Part shown: positions 39,750-49,442 of the stretch, in pieces
How positions within the stretch are numbered: the stretch's first letter is position 1
How the letters are laid out: every line of letters begins with the position of its first letter
Source of the DNA: Janibacter melonis
GTDB taxonomy: Bacteria; Actinomycetota; Actinomycetes; Actinomycetales; Dermatophilaceae
Assembly (NCBI RefSeq): GCF_020567375.1
Contig: NZ_JAJBZM010000001.1
Coordinates: 663,925 to 727,924 of the forward strand
DNA length: 64,000 nucleotides
Direction of reading: 5' to 3'
Position numbers and translations under genes: made by a program
The notes under the pieces: generated by a model
What the model was told of the DNA's origin: nothing
The model's database searches: none
Seen by the model: only the letters and a program-made list of their open reading frames with translations

Positions 39750-40675
39750 CGCGGGTCGACCCGGTCGCCCTCGGTCTCGTCCTCGGCTGGGCCGCGGACC
39801 AGGTGCTCGGCGACCCGCGGCGCGGGCACCCCGTCGCGATCTTCGGGTCCTGGGCCGGTGCCGTCGAGCGCCGCACCTACCGCGACGCACGGCCCGCCGG
39901 GGTCCTCACCGAGGTCGTCGTTCTCGCCCCCGTGCTCGCCCTCGGGGCGGCCGCCGGCCGTCTGCCCGCCCCGGCACGGTGCGCCGCGACGGCGGCCCTC
40001 GTCTGGACCGCCCTCGGCGGCACGAGCCTCGGGCGAGAGGGCACCGCCGTGCACGACCTGCTCGTCGGCGACGACCTGCCCGGGGCCCGCACCCGGGTGC
40101 GCAACCTCGTCGGGCGCGCGACCCAGGACCTCACCGCCGACGAGGTCGCCCGGGCGGCGCTGGAGTCCGTCGCCGAGAACTCCTCCGACGCCGTCGTCGG
40201 CACGCTCGTCTGGGGCGCGCTCCTCGGCCCGGTCGGCGTCGTCCTGCACCGCGGCGCGAACACCCTCGACGCGATGCACGGCCACCGCAGCCCGCGCTAC
40301 CACCGCTTCGGCTGGGCAGCGGCCCGCGCCGACGACGTCCTGGGCTGGCTCCCCGCGCGGGTGACCGTCCTCGCGACGGCGCTGGCGGCACCCGCGCGGG
40401 CGGGGCGGGTCCTCGCCGTCGCGCGGCGCGACGGCCGCGCCCACCCCAGCCCGAACGCCGGTCCGGTCGAGGCGGGCTTCGCGGCCGCGCTCGGCGTGCG
40501 CCTCGGCGGGCGCAACATCTACGGCGGCGCCGTCGAGGACCGGGGCGTCCTCGGGTCGGGGCCCCGCCCCACCGCGGCCGACCTGCCCCGCGCGGTGACG
40601 CTCGCCCGGCGGGTCGGGGTCGTCGCGCTCGTCCTCGCCGCCGGCGCGCGCCAGGTGCTCAGCGCCCGGAGGTGA
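39746..40675 (+). CDS. cobD: Adenosylcobinamide-phosphate synthase (CobD/CbiB)
   Basis: A 309-aa membrane protein attaching the aminopropanol arm to adenosylcobyric acid. Diagnostic blocks are DQVLGDPRRGHPVAIFG, VARAALESVAENSSDAVVG, GVVLHRGANTLDAMHGHR, PRYHRFGWAAARADDV and PNAGPVEAGFAAALGVRLGG. GTG at 39746 overlaps the cobU stop. Its last 17 bases overlap the 3-prime end of the convergent cobK. It closes the riboswitch-controlled operon. Confidence 0.94.
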   Translation: MTRVDPVALGLVLGWAADQVLGDPRRGHPVAIFGSWAGAVERRTYRDARPAGVLTEVVVLAPVLALGAAAGRLPAPARCAATAALVWTALGGTSLGREGTAVHDLLVGDDLPGARTRVRNLVGRATQDLTADEVARAALESVAENSSDAVVGTLVWGALLGPVGVVLHRGANTLDAMHGHRSPRYHRFGWAAARADDVLGWLPARVTVLATALAAPARAGRVLAVARRDGRAHPSPNAGPVEAGFAAALGVRLGGRNIYGGAVEDRGVLGSGPRPTAADLPRAVTLARRVGVVALVLAAGARQVLSARR

Positions 40676-41411
40676 CCTGCTCGACCCAGCGGGTCGCCTG
40701 CTCCGCGTCGACCGCCTCGGTCACCCCGTCCGCCCGCCGCGGGCGGGCGACGACGACGACCGGGACCCCCACCCGGCGGGCGGCCTCGAGCTTGGCCTGC
40801 GTGTAGCGACCGCCTGAGTCCTTCGTCAGCAGCACGCCCACCTCGTGGTCGCGCAGGAGCGCCTCCTCGGCGGTGACCTCGAAGGGTCCCCGCGAGCGCA
40901 GCACGGTCCAGGTCTGCGGCAGCGGCTCCTCCGGCGGCTCGACGAGCCGCACGAGCACCTCGCGGCGGGCCCACGGGCCGACGTGGTGGTGCAGGGTCTG
41001 CCGCCCGGTCGTGACGAAGGGGGTCCCCCCGGCCCGGTCCGCCGCCTCGCGCGCGGCCTCGTGGCTCTCGACCCAGGTCCACGTCGCCGCGTCCGAGTGG
41101 TCCGCCCAGCCGGGGCGGGCCAGCCGCAGCAGCGGCAGCCCCACGGCGTCGCAGGCCGCCGCCGCGTGCGCACCCATCGTCGCGGCGAAGGGGTGGGTGG
41201 CGTCGACGACCGCGCTCACGTCGTGCTCCCGCAGCCACCGGGCGAGGCCGTCGGCCCCGCCGAAGCCGCCGATCCGCACGGGCCCGACGGGCAGGCGGGG
41301 CTGCGAGACCCGGCCGGCGAGCGAGGAGGTGAGGGGCACCCCCTTCGCGTCGAGACGGGCCGCGAGGTCCCTCGCCTCGGCGGTGCCGCCGAGGACGAGC
41401 ACGTGCGTCAT
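40659..41411 (-). CDS. cobK: Precorrin-6A reductase
   Basis: A 250-aa NADPH-dependent enzyme reducing precorrin-6A to 6B. It begins MTHVLVLGGTAEARDLAARL and shows VVDATHPFAATMGAHAAAAC, ESHEAAREAAD, FVTTGRQTLHHH and VGVLLTKDSGGRYTQAKLEA. It is separated from the rest of the cob genes in orientation: on the minus strand, seven bases after an HAD hydrolase that follows proS, so it would be read from the proS promoter. Confidence 0.94.
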   Translation of the reverse strand: MTHVLVLGGTAEARDLAARLDAKGVPLTSSLAGRVSQPRLPVGPVRIGGFGGADGLARWLREHDVSAVVDATHPFAATMGAHAAAACDAVGLPLLRLARPGWADHSDAATWTWVESHEAAREAADRAGGTPFVTTGRQTLHHHVGPWARREVLVRLVEPPEEPLPQTWTVLRSRGPFEVTAEEALLRDHEVGVLLTKDSGGRYTQAKLEAARRVGVPVVVVARPRRADGVTEAVDAEQATRWVEQVTSGR

Positions 41412-41418
41412 GACGGTC

Positions 41419-42219
41419 TCAGCCCTCCAGCCATCCGTCGACGACGGCGAGGATCTCGACGAGCTCGTGGACGGTCGCGTCGGGCACGACGTCGACCGCC
41501 ACCTGCTGGTCGAGCGGGATGTCGCTGTGCGGCACCCAGATGGCGCGCATGCCGAGCTCCTGCGGCCCGAGGACGTCCTCGAAGAGCCGGTCGCCGACGT
41601 AGACGGTGCTCGTCGCCTCGACGCCGAGCGCCTGGCACACCGCGGCGAAGGCCCCCTCGTGGGGCTTGGTCACGCCGATCTCGCTGGAGTAGACGTCGGC
41701 GTCGAGCAGGTCGAGCACGCCGTCGCGGGCGAAGACGTCGCGGTGGTAGTCGCGGCTCCAGATGGTGTTCGACAGCACGCCGACCTTGAGCCCGCGGGCG
41801 CGCAGGCCCTCCCACAGCGGACGGACCTGCGGGTCGGTGATGGTGTGCGGCTCCCAGAAGCGGCGGTAGGCCGCGAGCGCCAGGTGGTGGCGGTCGTGGC
41901 GCGGGTCGACCCCGGCCCGGCGCAGCACCTCGTCGAGGCTCGCGCTGCGCTGGTCGCCGCGGGTGCTCAGCCAGGCCTCGTGCTCGACGGCGAGGATGCG
42001 CTCGGCGAGCTCGTGGGCCCGGGCGAGATCGGCCTCGGGCACCTGCGCGGAGTCCACGGGGATGCCGTGGACCTCGCGGGCGAAGACCCGCCACTGCTCG
42101 CCGAGGTCGATGGCGTGCCAGGGCGTGAGGGTGCCGCCCCAGTCGAAGACGACCGCCCGGACCGGGCCCGGCGCGGGGCGGCTCGGCGCGACCCGCAGCG
42201 GCGTCTCCTCACGGCTCAC
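41419..42219 (-). CDS. HAD-superfamily hydrolase
   Basis: A 266-aa HAD phosphatase. The nucleophile motif is [12 protein letters not shown] (in place of the more usual DxDGT; the second aspartate position is Gly, as in some HAD proteins). Motif II is [10 protein letters not shown], motif [11 protein letters not shown] and motif [20 protein letters not shown] at 42219 overlaps the proS stop. The substrate is unknown; a phosphatase acting on a small phosphorylated metabolite is the usual role. The missing second acidic residue argues for testing activity. Confidence 0.8.
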   Translation of the reverse strand: MSREETPLRVAPSRPAPGPVRAVVFDWGGTLTPWHAIDLGEQWRVFAREVHGIPVDSAQVPEADLARAHELAERILAVEHEAWLSTRGDQRSASLDEVLRRAGVDPRHDRHHLALAAYRRFWEPHTITDPQVRPLWEGLRARGLKVGVLSNTIWSRDYHRDVFARDGVLDLLDADVYSSEIGVTKPHEGAFAAVCQALGVEATSTVYVGDRLFEDVLGPQELGMRAIWVPHSDIPLDQQVAVDVVPDATVHELVEILAVVDGWLEG

Positions 42220-43991
42220 GACGACCGCACCTCCGCGAGGAGCGCGCTCACGGCCTCGTCGACGGGGACCTCGCGCCGGTCGCCGGTGCGCCGGTCCTTG
42301 ATCTCGACGACGCCGTCGGCCAGGCCCTTGCCGACGACGAGGATCGTCGGCACGCCGATGAGCTCGGCGTCCTTGAACTTCACCCCGGGGCTGACGCGCC
42401 CGGCGCGGTCGTCGTAGACGACCTGCAGACCGTGGCGCTCGAGCTCCTCGGACAGCTCGGCGGCCTTGACGAAGATCTCGTCGCTCTTGCCGGCGGCGAC
42501 GACGTGGACGTCGAAGGGGGCGACGGATCGCGGCCAGACCAGGCCCCGCTCGTCGTGGTTGTCCTCGGCGATGACGCCGACGGCGCGGGTGACCCCGATG
42601 CCGTAGGAACCCATGTGGACCGTGACGAGCTTGCCGTTCTCGTCGAGGACCTTCAGGCCGAGCGCCTCGGCGTACTTCTGGCCGAGCTGGAAGATGTGGC
42701 CCATCTCGATGCCGCGGGCCAGCGTCAGCGGGCGGCCGTTGGGGCCGAGGTCGCCCTCGCGGATCGCCGCGGCCTGGATCGTCCCGTCGGCGGTGAAGTC
42801 GCGCCCGTGCACGAGGTCGATCACGTGCTTGCCGTGCTCGTCGGCGCCGGTCACCCAGGCCGAGCCCACCGCGATCGAGGGGTCGAGGAGGTAGCGGATG
42901 CCGCGCTCCTCGCCGAGGGCGGCGGGGCCGATGTACCCCTTCGCCAGGTGCGGGTGCGCCGCGAAGTCCCGCTCCTCGAAGGCCTCGACGGCGGCCGGGG
43001 CGACCTTGGCCTCGAGACGCTTCGGGTCGACCTCGCGGTCGCCGGGGACGCCGATGGCGAGCGGCTCGCGGCGGCCGTCGGGGTGCTCCTCGTCGGCGGG
43101 GTGCACGAGCATGACGATGACGTTCTTCAGCGTGTCCGCCGCGGTCCACGCGCGCCCGTCGGTGCGCGGGTGGTCCCGGTTGAGCGCGGCGACTAGCGTG
43201 TCGATCGTCGGGGTGTCGGGGGTGTCCTCGACGTGGGCGGGGCCGGCGGTCACCTCGACCGGCTCGGCCTGCGGCACGGTGACGGCCTCGACGTTGGCGG
43301 CGTAGCCCTCGCCGTCGCGCACGAAGGTGTCCTCGCCGCCCTCGTTGACCGCGAGGAACTCCTCGCTCGCCGAGCCCCCCATCGCGCCGGAGTCGGCGTG
43401 CACGACGACGTACTCGAAGCCGAGGCGGTCGAAGATCTTCACGTACGCGTCGCGGTGGGCATCGTAGGACTTGCTCAGACCCGCCTCGTCGACGTCGAAG
43501 GAGTAGCTGTCCTTCATGACGAACTCGCGCCCGCGCAGCACGCCGGCGCGCGGCCGGGCCTCGTCGCGGTACTTCGTCTGGATCTGGTAGAGCGAGACGG
43601 GCAGGTCCTTGTAGGACGTGTAGAGGTCCTTGACTGCGAGGGTGAACATCTCCTCGTGGGTCGGGCCGAGGAGCATGTCGACGCCCTTGCGGTCCTGGAG
43701 GCGGAAGAGGTTGGGCCCGTACTCGGTCCACCGGTTCGTCGCCTCGTAGGGCTCCTTGGGCAGCAGCGCCGGGAAGCTCAGCTCCTGGCCGCCCATCGCG
43801 TCCATCTCCTCGCGCACGATGCCCTCGACCTTGCGCAGGACCCGCAGCCCGAGCGGCAGCCAGCTGTAGACGCCGGGCGCGGCGCGACGGACGTAGCCAG
43901 CCCGCACGAGCAGCTTGTGCCCCGGCAGCTCGGCGTCCGCCGGGTCCTCGCGGAGGGTGCGGAGGAAGAGGGAGGACATGCGCATGACCAC
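42216..43991 (-). CDS. proS: Prolyl-tRNA synthetase
   Basis: A 591-aa class II synthetase of the bacterial type with an editing insertion. Motif 1 lies around [20 protein letters not shown], motif 2 is [19 protein letters not shown] with MKDSYSFD, and motif 3 lies in [19 protein letters not shown]. The C-terminal anticodon domain ends [17 protein letters not shown]. The editing (INS) domain falls between about residues 225 and 400. I chose GTG at 43991 because AGGAG is nine bases upstream and the N-terminus then aligns with the M-x-x-R-M-S start of relatives; ATG at 43985 is the alternative. Confidence 0.95.
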   Translation of the reverse strand: MVMRMSSLFLRTLREDPADAELPGHKLLVRAGYVRRAAPGVYSWLPLGLRVLRKVEGIVREEMDAMGGQELSFPALLPKEPYEATNRWTEYGPNLFRLQDRKGVDMLLGPTHEEMFTLAVKDLYTSYKDLPVSLYQIQTKYRDEARPRAGVLRGREFVMKDSYSFDVDEAGLSKSYDAHRDAYVKIFDRLGFEYVVVHADSGAMGGSASEEFLAVNEGGEDTFVRDGEGYAANVEAVTVPQAEPVEVTAGPAHVEDTPDTPTIDTLVAALNRDHPRTDGRAWTAADTLKNVIVMLVHPADEEHPDGRREPLAIGVPGDREVDPKRLEAKVAPAAVEAFEERDFAAHPHLAKGYIGPAALGEERGIRYLLDPSIAVGSAWVTGADEHGKHVIDLVHGRDFTADGTIQAAAIREGDLGPNGRPLTLARGIEMGHIFQLGQKYAEALGLKVLDENGKLVTVHMGSYGIGVTRAVGVIAEDNHDERGLVWPRSVAPFDVHVVAAGKSDEIFVKAAELSEELERHGLQVVYDDRAGRVSPGVKFKDAELIGVPTILVVGKGLADGVVEIKDRRTGDRREVPVDEAVSALLAEVRSS

Positions 43992-44124
43992 GGTGGTTGG
44001 CTCCTGGCAGCTGGGGGGTGGGGCAGACGTGCCCGGGCAGGATATCGGTGGTCGGCGGACCGCCCGTCGAGGCGGGCCGGTGGCGAAGGGGGTGAGCCCG
44101 CCCTCGGGCTGCGAGGCTGGGCCG

Positions 44125-45081
44125 ATGAGCACCCAGCAGTCGACAGGCACCGACGAGGGACGCCGACGCCACTACGGCGTCTTCTACGGGATCGACCCCC
44201 TGCCCGGGGCGGACGAGCCGGGCGCGCGCCCTCTGCTCGCCGTCCTTGGCAACTGCCAGGCCGAGTCCCTGCGCATCACGACGACGACCACCGCGGACGG
44301 CACGAGCCCCGTCGACTCCGTGCGGGTGCCGCCGGTGCACGAGCTCGAGGCGTCGGACATCCCCCACCTGCACCGTCTGCTCCCCCACCTCGACGTCCTC
44401 GCCGCGCAGCCGGTCCGCGACGACTACCGAGGGCTGCCGCTCGGCACGAGCCAGGTCCGGGCCCACCTGCGCGACGACGCCCGGCTCGTCGCGCTGCCGG
44501 TGCTGCGCGACCCCAGCGCCTACCCCTTCCAGGCGCTCGTGCGCGGCGCGGCCGGAGACCCGCCGGTCGTGCCGTACCACGACCTGCGGACCCTGGCGCA
44601 GGCCGCGGGCCTCGCCGGGGGCCCGCGGACCCTCGCGGCTGACGAGCTCGCCGAGGCCTACCGCACGATCGCCCGCGAGGGCCTCGCCGAGCTCGCGCGC
44701 CGGCAGTCCGTCTCGGGCACGCTGCGCGCCGACGACGTCGTCGCCGAGACGCTCGGCGAGGGGTGGACGATCAACCACCCGGGCAACACCGTGCTCGTCG
44801 CGCTCGGCGAGCGCCTGCGCGAGGCGATCGGGCTGCCCGCCCCGGGCGCGGACCCCGGCCGGGTCCTCCTGCGCTCGGTGCGCACCCCCCTTCGCGAGGA
44901 CGTCGTCGAGGCCCTCGACCTGCCCCACGAGCCGCGGGCGGACTGGCTCGTCGGTGGCGAGGTCGTCGCCGACGACGAGGTCCGCGAGACCCAGGCGCGC
45001 TGGTACGCCGAGCACCCCGAGATGGTGAGCGCCGGCGTCGAGCGGCACGGCGAGCGCCTGCGCCTGCTCGGCTGGCGCTGA
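44125..45081 (+). CDS. WcbI-like polysaccharide-biosynthesis putative acetyltransferase
   Basis: A 318-aa protein. The N-terminal [16 protein letters not shown] has the GNCQ motif of the WcbI family, in which the cysteine/glutamine region binds acyl-Co[21 protein letters not shown] and [20 protein letters not shown] are further conserved-looking blocks. No capsule or glycosyltransferase genes are adjacent, so a role in surface glycan modification is unsupported by context. ATG at 44125 follows GAGGCT six bases upstream, a weak -10 candidate. Divergent from proS. Confidence 0.6.
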   Translation: MSTQQSTGTDEGRRRHYGVFYGIDPLPGADEPGARPLLAVLGNCQAESLRITTTTTADGTSPVDSVRVPPVHELEASDIPHLHRLLPHLDVLAAQPVRDDYRGLPLGTSQVRAHLRDDARLVALPVLRDPSAYPFQALVRGAAGDPPVVPYHDLRTLAQAAGLAGGPRTLAADELAEAYRTIAREGLAELARRQSVSGTLRADDVVAETLGEGWTINHPGNTVLVALGERLREAIGLPAPGADPGRVLLRSVRTPLREDVVEALDLPHEPRADWLVGGEVVADDEVRETQARWYAEHPEMVSAGVERHGERLRLLGWR

Positions 45082-45121
45082 GGTCGCGCCCGCTCGCGGG
45101 CGGCCGTGCCACGATCGGCGC

Positions 45122-45742
45122 ATGGACGAGCGACCGGTCACCACCCTCGAGCAGCTCACCGATCTGGTCGGCGAGCCCCTCCCCCGGGTCCGCGACAAGG
45201 TCCGCACCCACCTCACCGACGTCGACCGCCGGTGGCTGGCCGCCACCCCCTTCGTCGTCGTCGCGACCTCGGCCGCCGACGGGAGCGTCGACGCCTCGCC
45301 GAAGGGGGACCCCGCCGGCTCCCTCGTCCACGTCCTCGACGAGCGGACCGTCGCGATCGCCGAGCGACCGGGCAACCGTCGGGTCGACGGCTACCGCAAC
45401 GTCCTGACCAACCCGCACGTCGGCCTGCTGTGCGTCATCCCCGGTCGCGGCGACACGTTGCGGGTCGGCGGCCGGGCACGTCTCGTCGCGGACGCGCCGT
45501 GGTTCGACGACCTCGTCGTGCGCGGTCACCGTCCGGTGCTCGCGCTCGTCGTCGAGGTCGAGGAGGTCTTCCACCACTGCGCGAAGGCCTTCCTGCGCAG
45601 CGGGCTGTGGGAGCCGCAGACCTGGCAGCCGGACGTGGTGGAGTCGCGCGCCGAGATCGCGCACGCGCTCGAGCGCCCGGAGGACAGCGTCGAGGAGCTG
45701 CGCGAGTACTACGGCGAGAGGTACGCGCAGCAGCTCTACTGA
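45122..45742 (+). CDS. PPOX-class flavin-dependent protein (pyridoxamine 5-phosphate oxidase-like)
   Basis: A 206-aa split-barrel flavoprotein of the MSMEG_1061-type group. It shows FVVVATSAADGSVDASPKGD near residue 45, VAIAERPGNRRVDGYRNVL and NPHVGLLCVIPGRGDTLRV, the usual FMN-contact strands, and FHHCAKAFLRSGLW near the C-terminus. These proteins reduce or bind flavin/F420-like cofactors; the substrate cannot be told. ATG at 45122. The stop overlaps the 3-prime end of the convergent M23 peptidase gene by seven bases. Confidence 0.8.
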   Translation: MDERPVTTLEQLTDLVGEPLPRVRDKVRTHLTDVDRRWLAATPFVVVATSAADGSVDASPKGDPAGSLVHVLDERTVAIAERPGNRRVDGYRNVLTNPHVGLLCVIPGRGDTLRVGGRARLVADAPWFDDLVVRGHRPVLALVVEVEEVFHHCAKAFLRSGLWEPQTWQPDVVESRAEIAHALERPEDSVEELREYYGERYAQQLY

Positions 45743-46401
45743 CCGGGCGCCGGCCGGCCCGTGACGACCTCGCCCTCCTCGGGCACGCGGGGACCTCCCG
45801 GGAGCCGGAAGGCCAGCGGCACGCCCCGCGCGCGCTCCCAGTCGGTGGTGTCGCTGACCTGCAGGTGGACGTGCGGCTCGGTGCTGTTGCCCGAGCTCCC
45901 GCACTCGCCGAGGACGTCCCCGGGGCGCACGCGGTCGCCGACGGCGACCCGTGGCGAGCCGTGCCGCAGGTGGGCGAGGACGACGACCGGGCCACCCGGG
46001 GCGATCTCGAGGACGACGTGGTTGCCGGCGAGCGCGGCGTGACCCCGGCGGGCGCGCCTCGCCTGGGTGAGGGCGTAGCCGAGCAGGGCGAAGGGGGACC
46101 GCCTCGCCTCGTGGTCGGGCTCGCCGTCGTGGACGAGCAGGACCGTGCCGGCGACGGGGGCGAGGATCTCGGCGCCGAAGCCGACGAAGCGTTGCGGGGC
46201 CTCGGTGGCGAGCGCGCTGCGCCACGAGCGCGGGGCGCTGCGGCCGTGCTCGTCGACGGCGACGAAGTCGATGGCGTGGCTCGTGCCGTAGAGGGTCGTG
46301 CCGTGGCTGGGCACGCGGCGGGCCGGGCTCATCTCGGTGCGCCAGCGCCCGCGGAAGGGCAGGTCGAGGACGACGGGGCCGGTCACGCCGTCCCCGTCCA
46401 C
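45736..46401 (-). CDS. M23-family (LytM-type) metallopeptidase
   Basis: A 221-aa protein with the LytM zinc ligands SHAIDF (HxxxD-like first pair) and EPHVHLQV (HxH), and GTVLLVHDGEPDH and ECGSSGNST between them. No clear signal peptide is seen at the chosen GTG (46401) or at GTG 46386, so it may be cytoplasmic, membrane-shed or non-classically exported; that is unusual for cell-wall endopeptidases. Start choice is uncertain. It lies one base after the sirtuin stop, so the two are probably one transcript. Confidence 0.8.
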   Translation of the reverse strand: MDGDGVTGPVVLDLPFRGRWRTEMSPARRVPSHGTTLYGTSHAIDFVAVDEHGRSAPRSWRSALATEAPQRFVGFGAEILAPVAGTVLLVHDGEPDHEARRSPFALLGYALTQARRARRGHAALAGNHVVLEIAPGGPVVVLAHLRHGSPRVAVGDRVRPGDVLGECGSSGNSTEPHVHLQVSDTTDWERARGVPLAFRLPGGPRVPEEGEVVTGRPAPGQ

Positions 46402-46402
46402 G

Positions 46403-47191
46403 TCAGCCCTCGTCGAGCGCGGCGACGAGGGCGGGCAGGGCGGTCGCGGCACCGGCGCGCACGTGGTGGTGGCACAGGTCGGAGACGTCGCTGGGCTGCG
46501 GGTTGACCTCGACGACGACGGCGCCCTGGCCGAGGGCCATCGCGGGCAGACCCGCGGCCGGGTAGACCAGGCCGCTCGTGCCGACGACGAGGACGACGTC
46601 TCCCCCGTCGAGCCGCTCGACGGCGCCGACCGCTGCGTCCCACGCGTCGCGCGGCATCTCCTCGCCGAACCACACGACCCCGGGTCGGACGTCACCGCCG
46701 CACGCGGGGCACGTCGGCGGGTCGAGCCTCTCGACCGGCTCGTCGGGCACGGCGAGCTCGCCCTGCCACGGGGTCGCGCAGTCGCGGCAGCGGAAAGACA
46801 GGAGGGACCCGTGGACGTGCGAGAGGACGCGAGAGCCGGCGCGCTCGTGGAGGTCGTCGACGTTCTGCGTGACGACCTCGACGTCGCGCAGGCGGGCGAG
46901 GTCGGCGACCGCCCGGTGACCCGCATGGGGCTCGACCCGGCGCAGCAGGGCGGCCCGCCACGCGTACCAGGCCCACACGAAGGGAGGGTCGTCGTCCCAG
47001 GCCTCCTGGGTCGCCAGGGAGGAGGGGTCGAAGCGCTCCCAGAGCCCGCTCTGCGCGTCGCGGAAGGTCGGCACGCCGGACTCGGCGCTCATGCCGGCGC
47101 CGGAGAGGACGAGGACCCGACGGGCAGCGCGGAGGGCGTCGACGACGGCGGGGTCGGCGGACGAGGTGGGCTCCCCCACGTCGGCGCTCAT
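46403..47191 (-). CDS. Sirtuin: NAD-dependent protein deacylase
   Basis: A 262-aa class III (SIRT5-like) deacylase. It has VLSGAGMSAESGVPTFRD, the catalytic region TQNVDDLHERAGSR with HVHGS, a zinc ribbon (CRDC...CPAC) and GTSGLVYPAAGLP. WAWYAWRAAL contains the Tyr and Arg spaced as in desuccinylases, suggesting negatively charged acyl groups can be removed. ATG at 47191 overlaps the stop of the DoxX-like gene. Position downstream of poxB is notable since that enzyme makes acetate. Confidence 0.92.
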   Translation of the reverse strand: MSADVGEPTSSADPAVVDALRAARRVLVLSGAGMSAESGVPTFRDAQSGLWERFDPSSLATQEAWDDDPPFVWAWYAWRAALLRRVEPHAGHRAVADLARLRDVEVVTQNVDDLHERAGSRVLSHVHGSLLSFRCRDCATPWQGELAVPDEPVERLDPPTCPACGGDVRPGVVWFGEEMPRDAWDAAVGAVERLDGGDVVLVVGTSGLVYPAAGLPAMALGQGAVVVEVNPQPSDVSDLCHHHVRAGAATALPALVAALDEG

Positions 47192-47589
47192 CGCCGTGGT
47201 GCGCTGCGGGCGGCCCGTAGCGCGGCGCGCACGAGCGGGAGCTGGAGGGGCAGCCGGGCCAGGGTGCCGGCGAAGGCGGCCCGGGAGCCGGTCGTGCGGC
47301 GGCGACGGGCGCGCCGGCCGTGGTCGAGGCTCATCTGGACGTTGGCGGGCAGGACCGCGACGAGCAGCGCGGCGCTGGCCAGACCGGCGACCCGACGGGT
47401 GCGCGGCACGAGCAGGCCTGCGCCGCAGAGGATCTCGAGGACGCCGGAGACGTAGACGAGCTCGCGCCGGTGGCCCCGCAGCGGGGCCGGGACGATCGAC
47501 TCGAAGACCTGGGGGCGCACGAGGTGCACGACTCCGGAGGTGATGAGCAGACCGGCCAGGCCGGTGGTCGACAGGTCGCGACGGGGCAC
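47188..47589 (-). CDS. DoxX-like membrane protein
   Basis: A 133-aa small membrane protein with about three to four hydrophobic segments. LAGLLITSGVVHLVRPQVFE, the LVYVSGVLEILCGAGLLVP segment and a LLVAVLPANVQMSLDH end resemble DoxX/DUF4267-like four-helix proteins. A basic Arg-rich C-terminus follows. GTG at 47589 has AGGAGAG upstream and lies eight bases after the poxB stop. The link to pyruvate oxidation is only positional; DoxX-type proteins are often tied to quinone or redox functions. Confidence 0.72.
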   Translation of the reverse strand: MPRRDLSTTGLAGLLITSGVVHLVRPQVFESIVPAPLRGHRRELVYVSGVLEILCGAGLLVPRTRRVAGLASAALLVAVLPANVQMSLDHGRRARRRRTTGSRAAFAGTLARLPLQLPLVRAALRAARSAPRR

Positions 47590-47597
47590 GGGCTCTC

Positions 47598-49322
47598 CTA
47601 GAGGATCTGGCGCAGGTTGGCGCGCGAGAGGTCGAGCAGCTCGTCGCCGCGGCCGGACATCACGGTGCGCAGGGCGTAGAGGGTGAAGCCCTTGACCTGC
47701 TCGGCGGAGATGGCCGGGGGGATCGTCAGCTCCTGGCGCTCGGTGACGACGTCGACGAGGGCGGGTCCGTCGTGGGCGAAGGCCTCGCGCAGCGCGCCCT
47801 CGAGGTCCTCGGAGCGCTCGACCCGCCAGCCGCGGATGCCGACCGCCTCGGCGACCTTCGAGAAGTCGGGGTTGTCCAGACCGGTGCCGAAGTCGGGCAG
47901 CCCGGCGGCCTTCATCTCGAGCTCGACGAAGTTCAGCGAGCTGTTGTTGAGGACGACGACCTTGATCGGCAGGTCGTGCTGGCGCACGGTGAGCAGCTCG
48001 CCCATGAGCATGGCCAGCCCGCCGTCCCCGCTGAGGGTGACGACCTGGCGGTCCGGGTAGGCGCTCTGCGCGCCGATCGCGTGCGGCACGGCGTTGGCCA
48101 TCGACCCGTGGACGAAGGAGCCGATGACGCGTCGGTCGCCGCGGCAGCTGAGGTAGCGGGCGGCGTAGACGACCGGCGAGCCGACGTCGGGGATGAAGAC
48201 GGCGTCGTCGGCGGCGATCTCGTCGACGAGCCGGGCGAGGTACTGCGGGTGGATCGCCTGGCGCCGCTTCGAGGGCACGGCGAGGTCGTCGAGCCGCTCG
48301 CGGGTGCGGCGGTAGTGCTTCACCGAGTCCTCGAGGTGGTCGCGGTCCTTCGCCCGCGTGAGGAGCGGGAGCAGCTCGCGCACGGTGTCGCGGACGTCGC
48401 CGACGAGCCCGACCTCGAGGGGCACGCGCTTGCCGAGCTGCTCGCCGCGGACGTCGACCTGGATGACCTTCGCGTGCTCGGGGAAGAACTGGCGGTAGGG
48501 GAAGTCGGTGCCGAGCATGAGGATCGTGTCGGCCCGCTCCATCGCGCGGTAGCCGGAGGCGAAGCCGAGCAGACCGGTGAGACCGACGTCGAAGGGGTTG
48601 TCCCCCTCGACGTGCTGCTTCCCGCGCAGGGAGTGCACGACCGGGGCGCCGAGGGTGTCGGCGAGCTGGAGGACCTCGGCCTTCGCTCCCTCCGCACCGA
48701 CGCCCACGAGCAGGGTCGTGCGGCGGGAGCGGCTCAGCAGGTCGGCCGCCCGCTGCAGCTGCTCGGCGTCGGGGACGACGCGGGCGCGGGCGCGCTCGAC
48801 GACGGTGACCCGGGTGTCCTGGGCCTCGAGCTGGGCGACGTCGCCGGGGATGACGAGCACGGCGACCCCGCGCTGCTGGATCGCCGCGCGCATCGCGGTC
48901 TCGAGCATCCGCGGCATCTGCGAGGCGTCGGAGACCATCTCGCAGTAGACGCTGCACTCCTGGAAGAGGTTCTGCGGGTGCGTCTCCTGGAAGTAACCGC
49001 TGCCGATCTCCGAGCTCGGGATCTGCGCCGCGATGGCCAGCACGGGCACCCGCGAGCGCTGGGCGTCGAAGAGTCCGTTGATGAGGTGGAGGTTGCCGGG
49101 GCCGCAGCTGCCGAAGCAGACGGAGAGCTCACCGGTGAGCTCGGCGTCGGCCGCGGCGGCGAAGGCCGCCGACTCCTCGTGCCGCACGAGCTGCCAGGCG
49201 ATGCTGCCGTCCCGGCGCATCGCCTCGGTGAAGCCGTTGAGCGAGTCGCCGGGGACCCCGTACGCACGGGTCACCCCGTTGGCCCTCAGGGTGGCGATGA
49301 TGGTGTCCGCGATGGTGGCCAT
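47598..49322 (-). CDS. poxB: Pyruvate dehydrogenase (quinone), PoxB-like
   Basis: A 574-aa ThDP/FAD enzyme, close to the 572 residues of E. coli PoxB, converting pyruvate to acetate and CO2 with electrons passed to quinone. It shows GVPGDSLNGFTEAM, the ThDP-activating glutamate in VRHEESAAFAAAADA, GSCGPGNLHLINGLFDA, and the ThDP motif TLSGDGGLAMLMGELLT with NNSSLNF. ATG at 49322 follows GGGAGAG, and a TAGCGT -10-like box lies upstream near 49362. It heads the poxB-doxX-sirtuin-M23 run. Confidence 0.92.
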   Translation of the reverse strand: MATIADTIIATLRANGVTRAYGVPGDSLNGFTEAMRRDGSIAWQLVRHEESAAFAAAADAELTGELSVCFGSCGPGNLHLINGLFDAQRSRVPVLAIAAQIPSSEIGSGYFQETHPQNLFQECSVYCEMVSDASQMPRMLETAMRAAIQQRGVAVLVIPGDVAQLEAQDTRVTVVERARARVVPDAEQLQRAADLLSRSRRTTLLVGVGAEGAKAEVLQLADTLGAPVVHSLRGKQHVEGDNPFDVGLTGLLGFASGYRAMERADTILMLGTDFPYRQFFPEHAKVIQVDVRGEQLGKRVPLEVGLVGDVRDTVRELLPLLTRAKDRDHLEDSVKHYRRTRERLDDLAVPSKRRQAIHPQYLARLVDEIAADDAVFIPDVGSPVVYAARYLSCRGDRRVIGSFVHGSMANAVPHAIGAQSAYPDRQVVTLSGDGGLAMLMGELLTVRQHDLPIKVVVLNNSSLNFVELEMKAAGLPDFGTGLDNPDFSKVAEAVGIRGWRVERSEDLEGALREAFAHDGPALVDVVTERQELTIPPAISAEQVKGFTLYALRTVMSGRGDELLDLSRANLRQIL

Positions 49323-49442
49323 GCGGGCTCTCCCTTCGGTCGGACGTGCTGTCCTCGCCACGCTAGACCCCTGCCCGACCCGACCCGGCGGGCGGGGCCC
49401 CTCGTAGGGTGAGCGCGACACCACCGAGGACGAGGAGACCCC

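Noticed and set aside
43992..44124. T-box leader for proS
   Set aside because: No T-box sequence or specifier stem recognised; actinobacterial proS genes usually lack it, and the interval is short.
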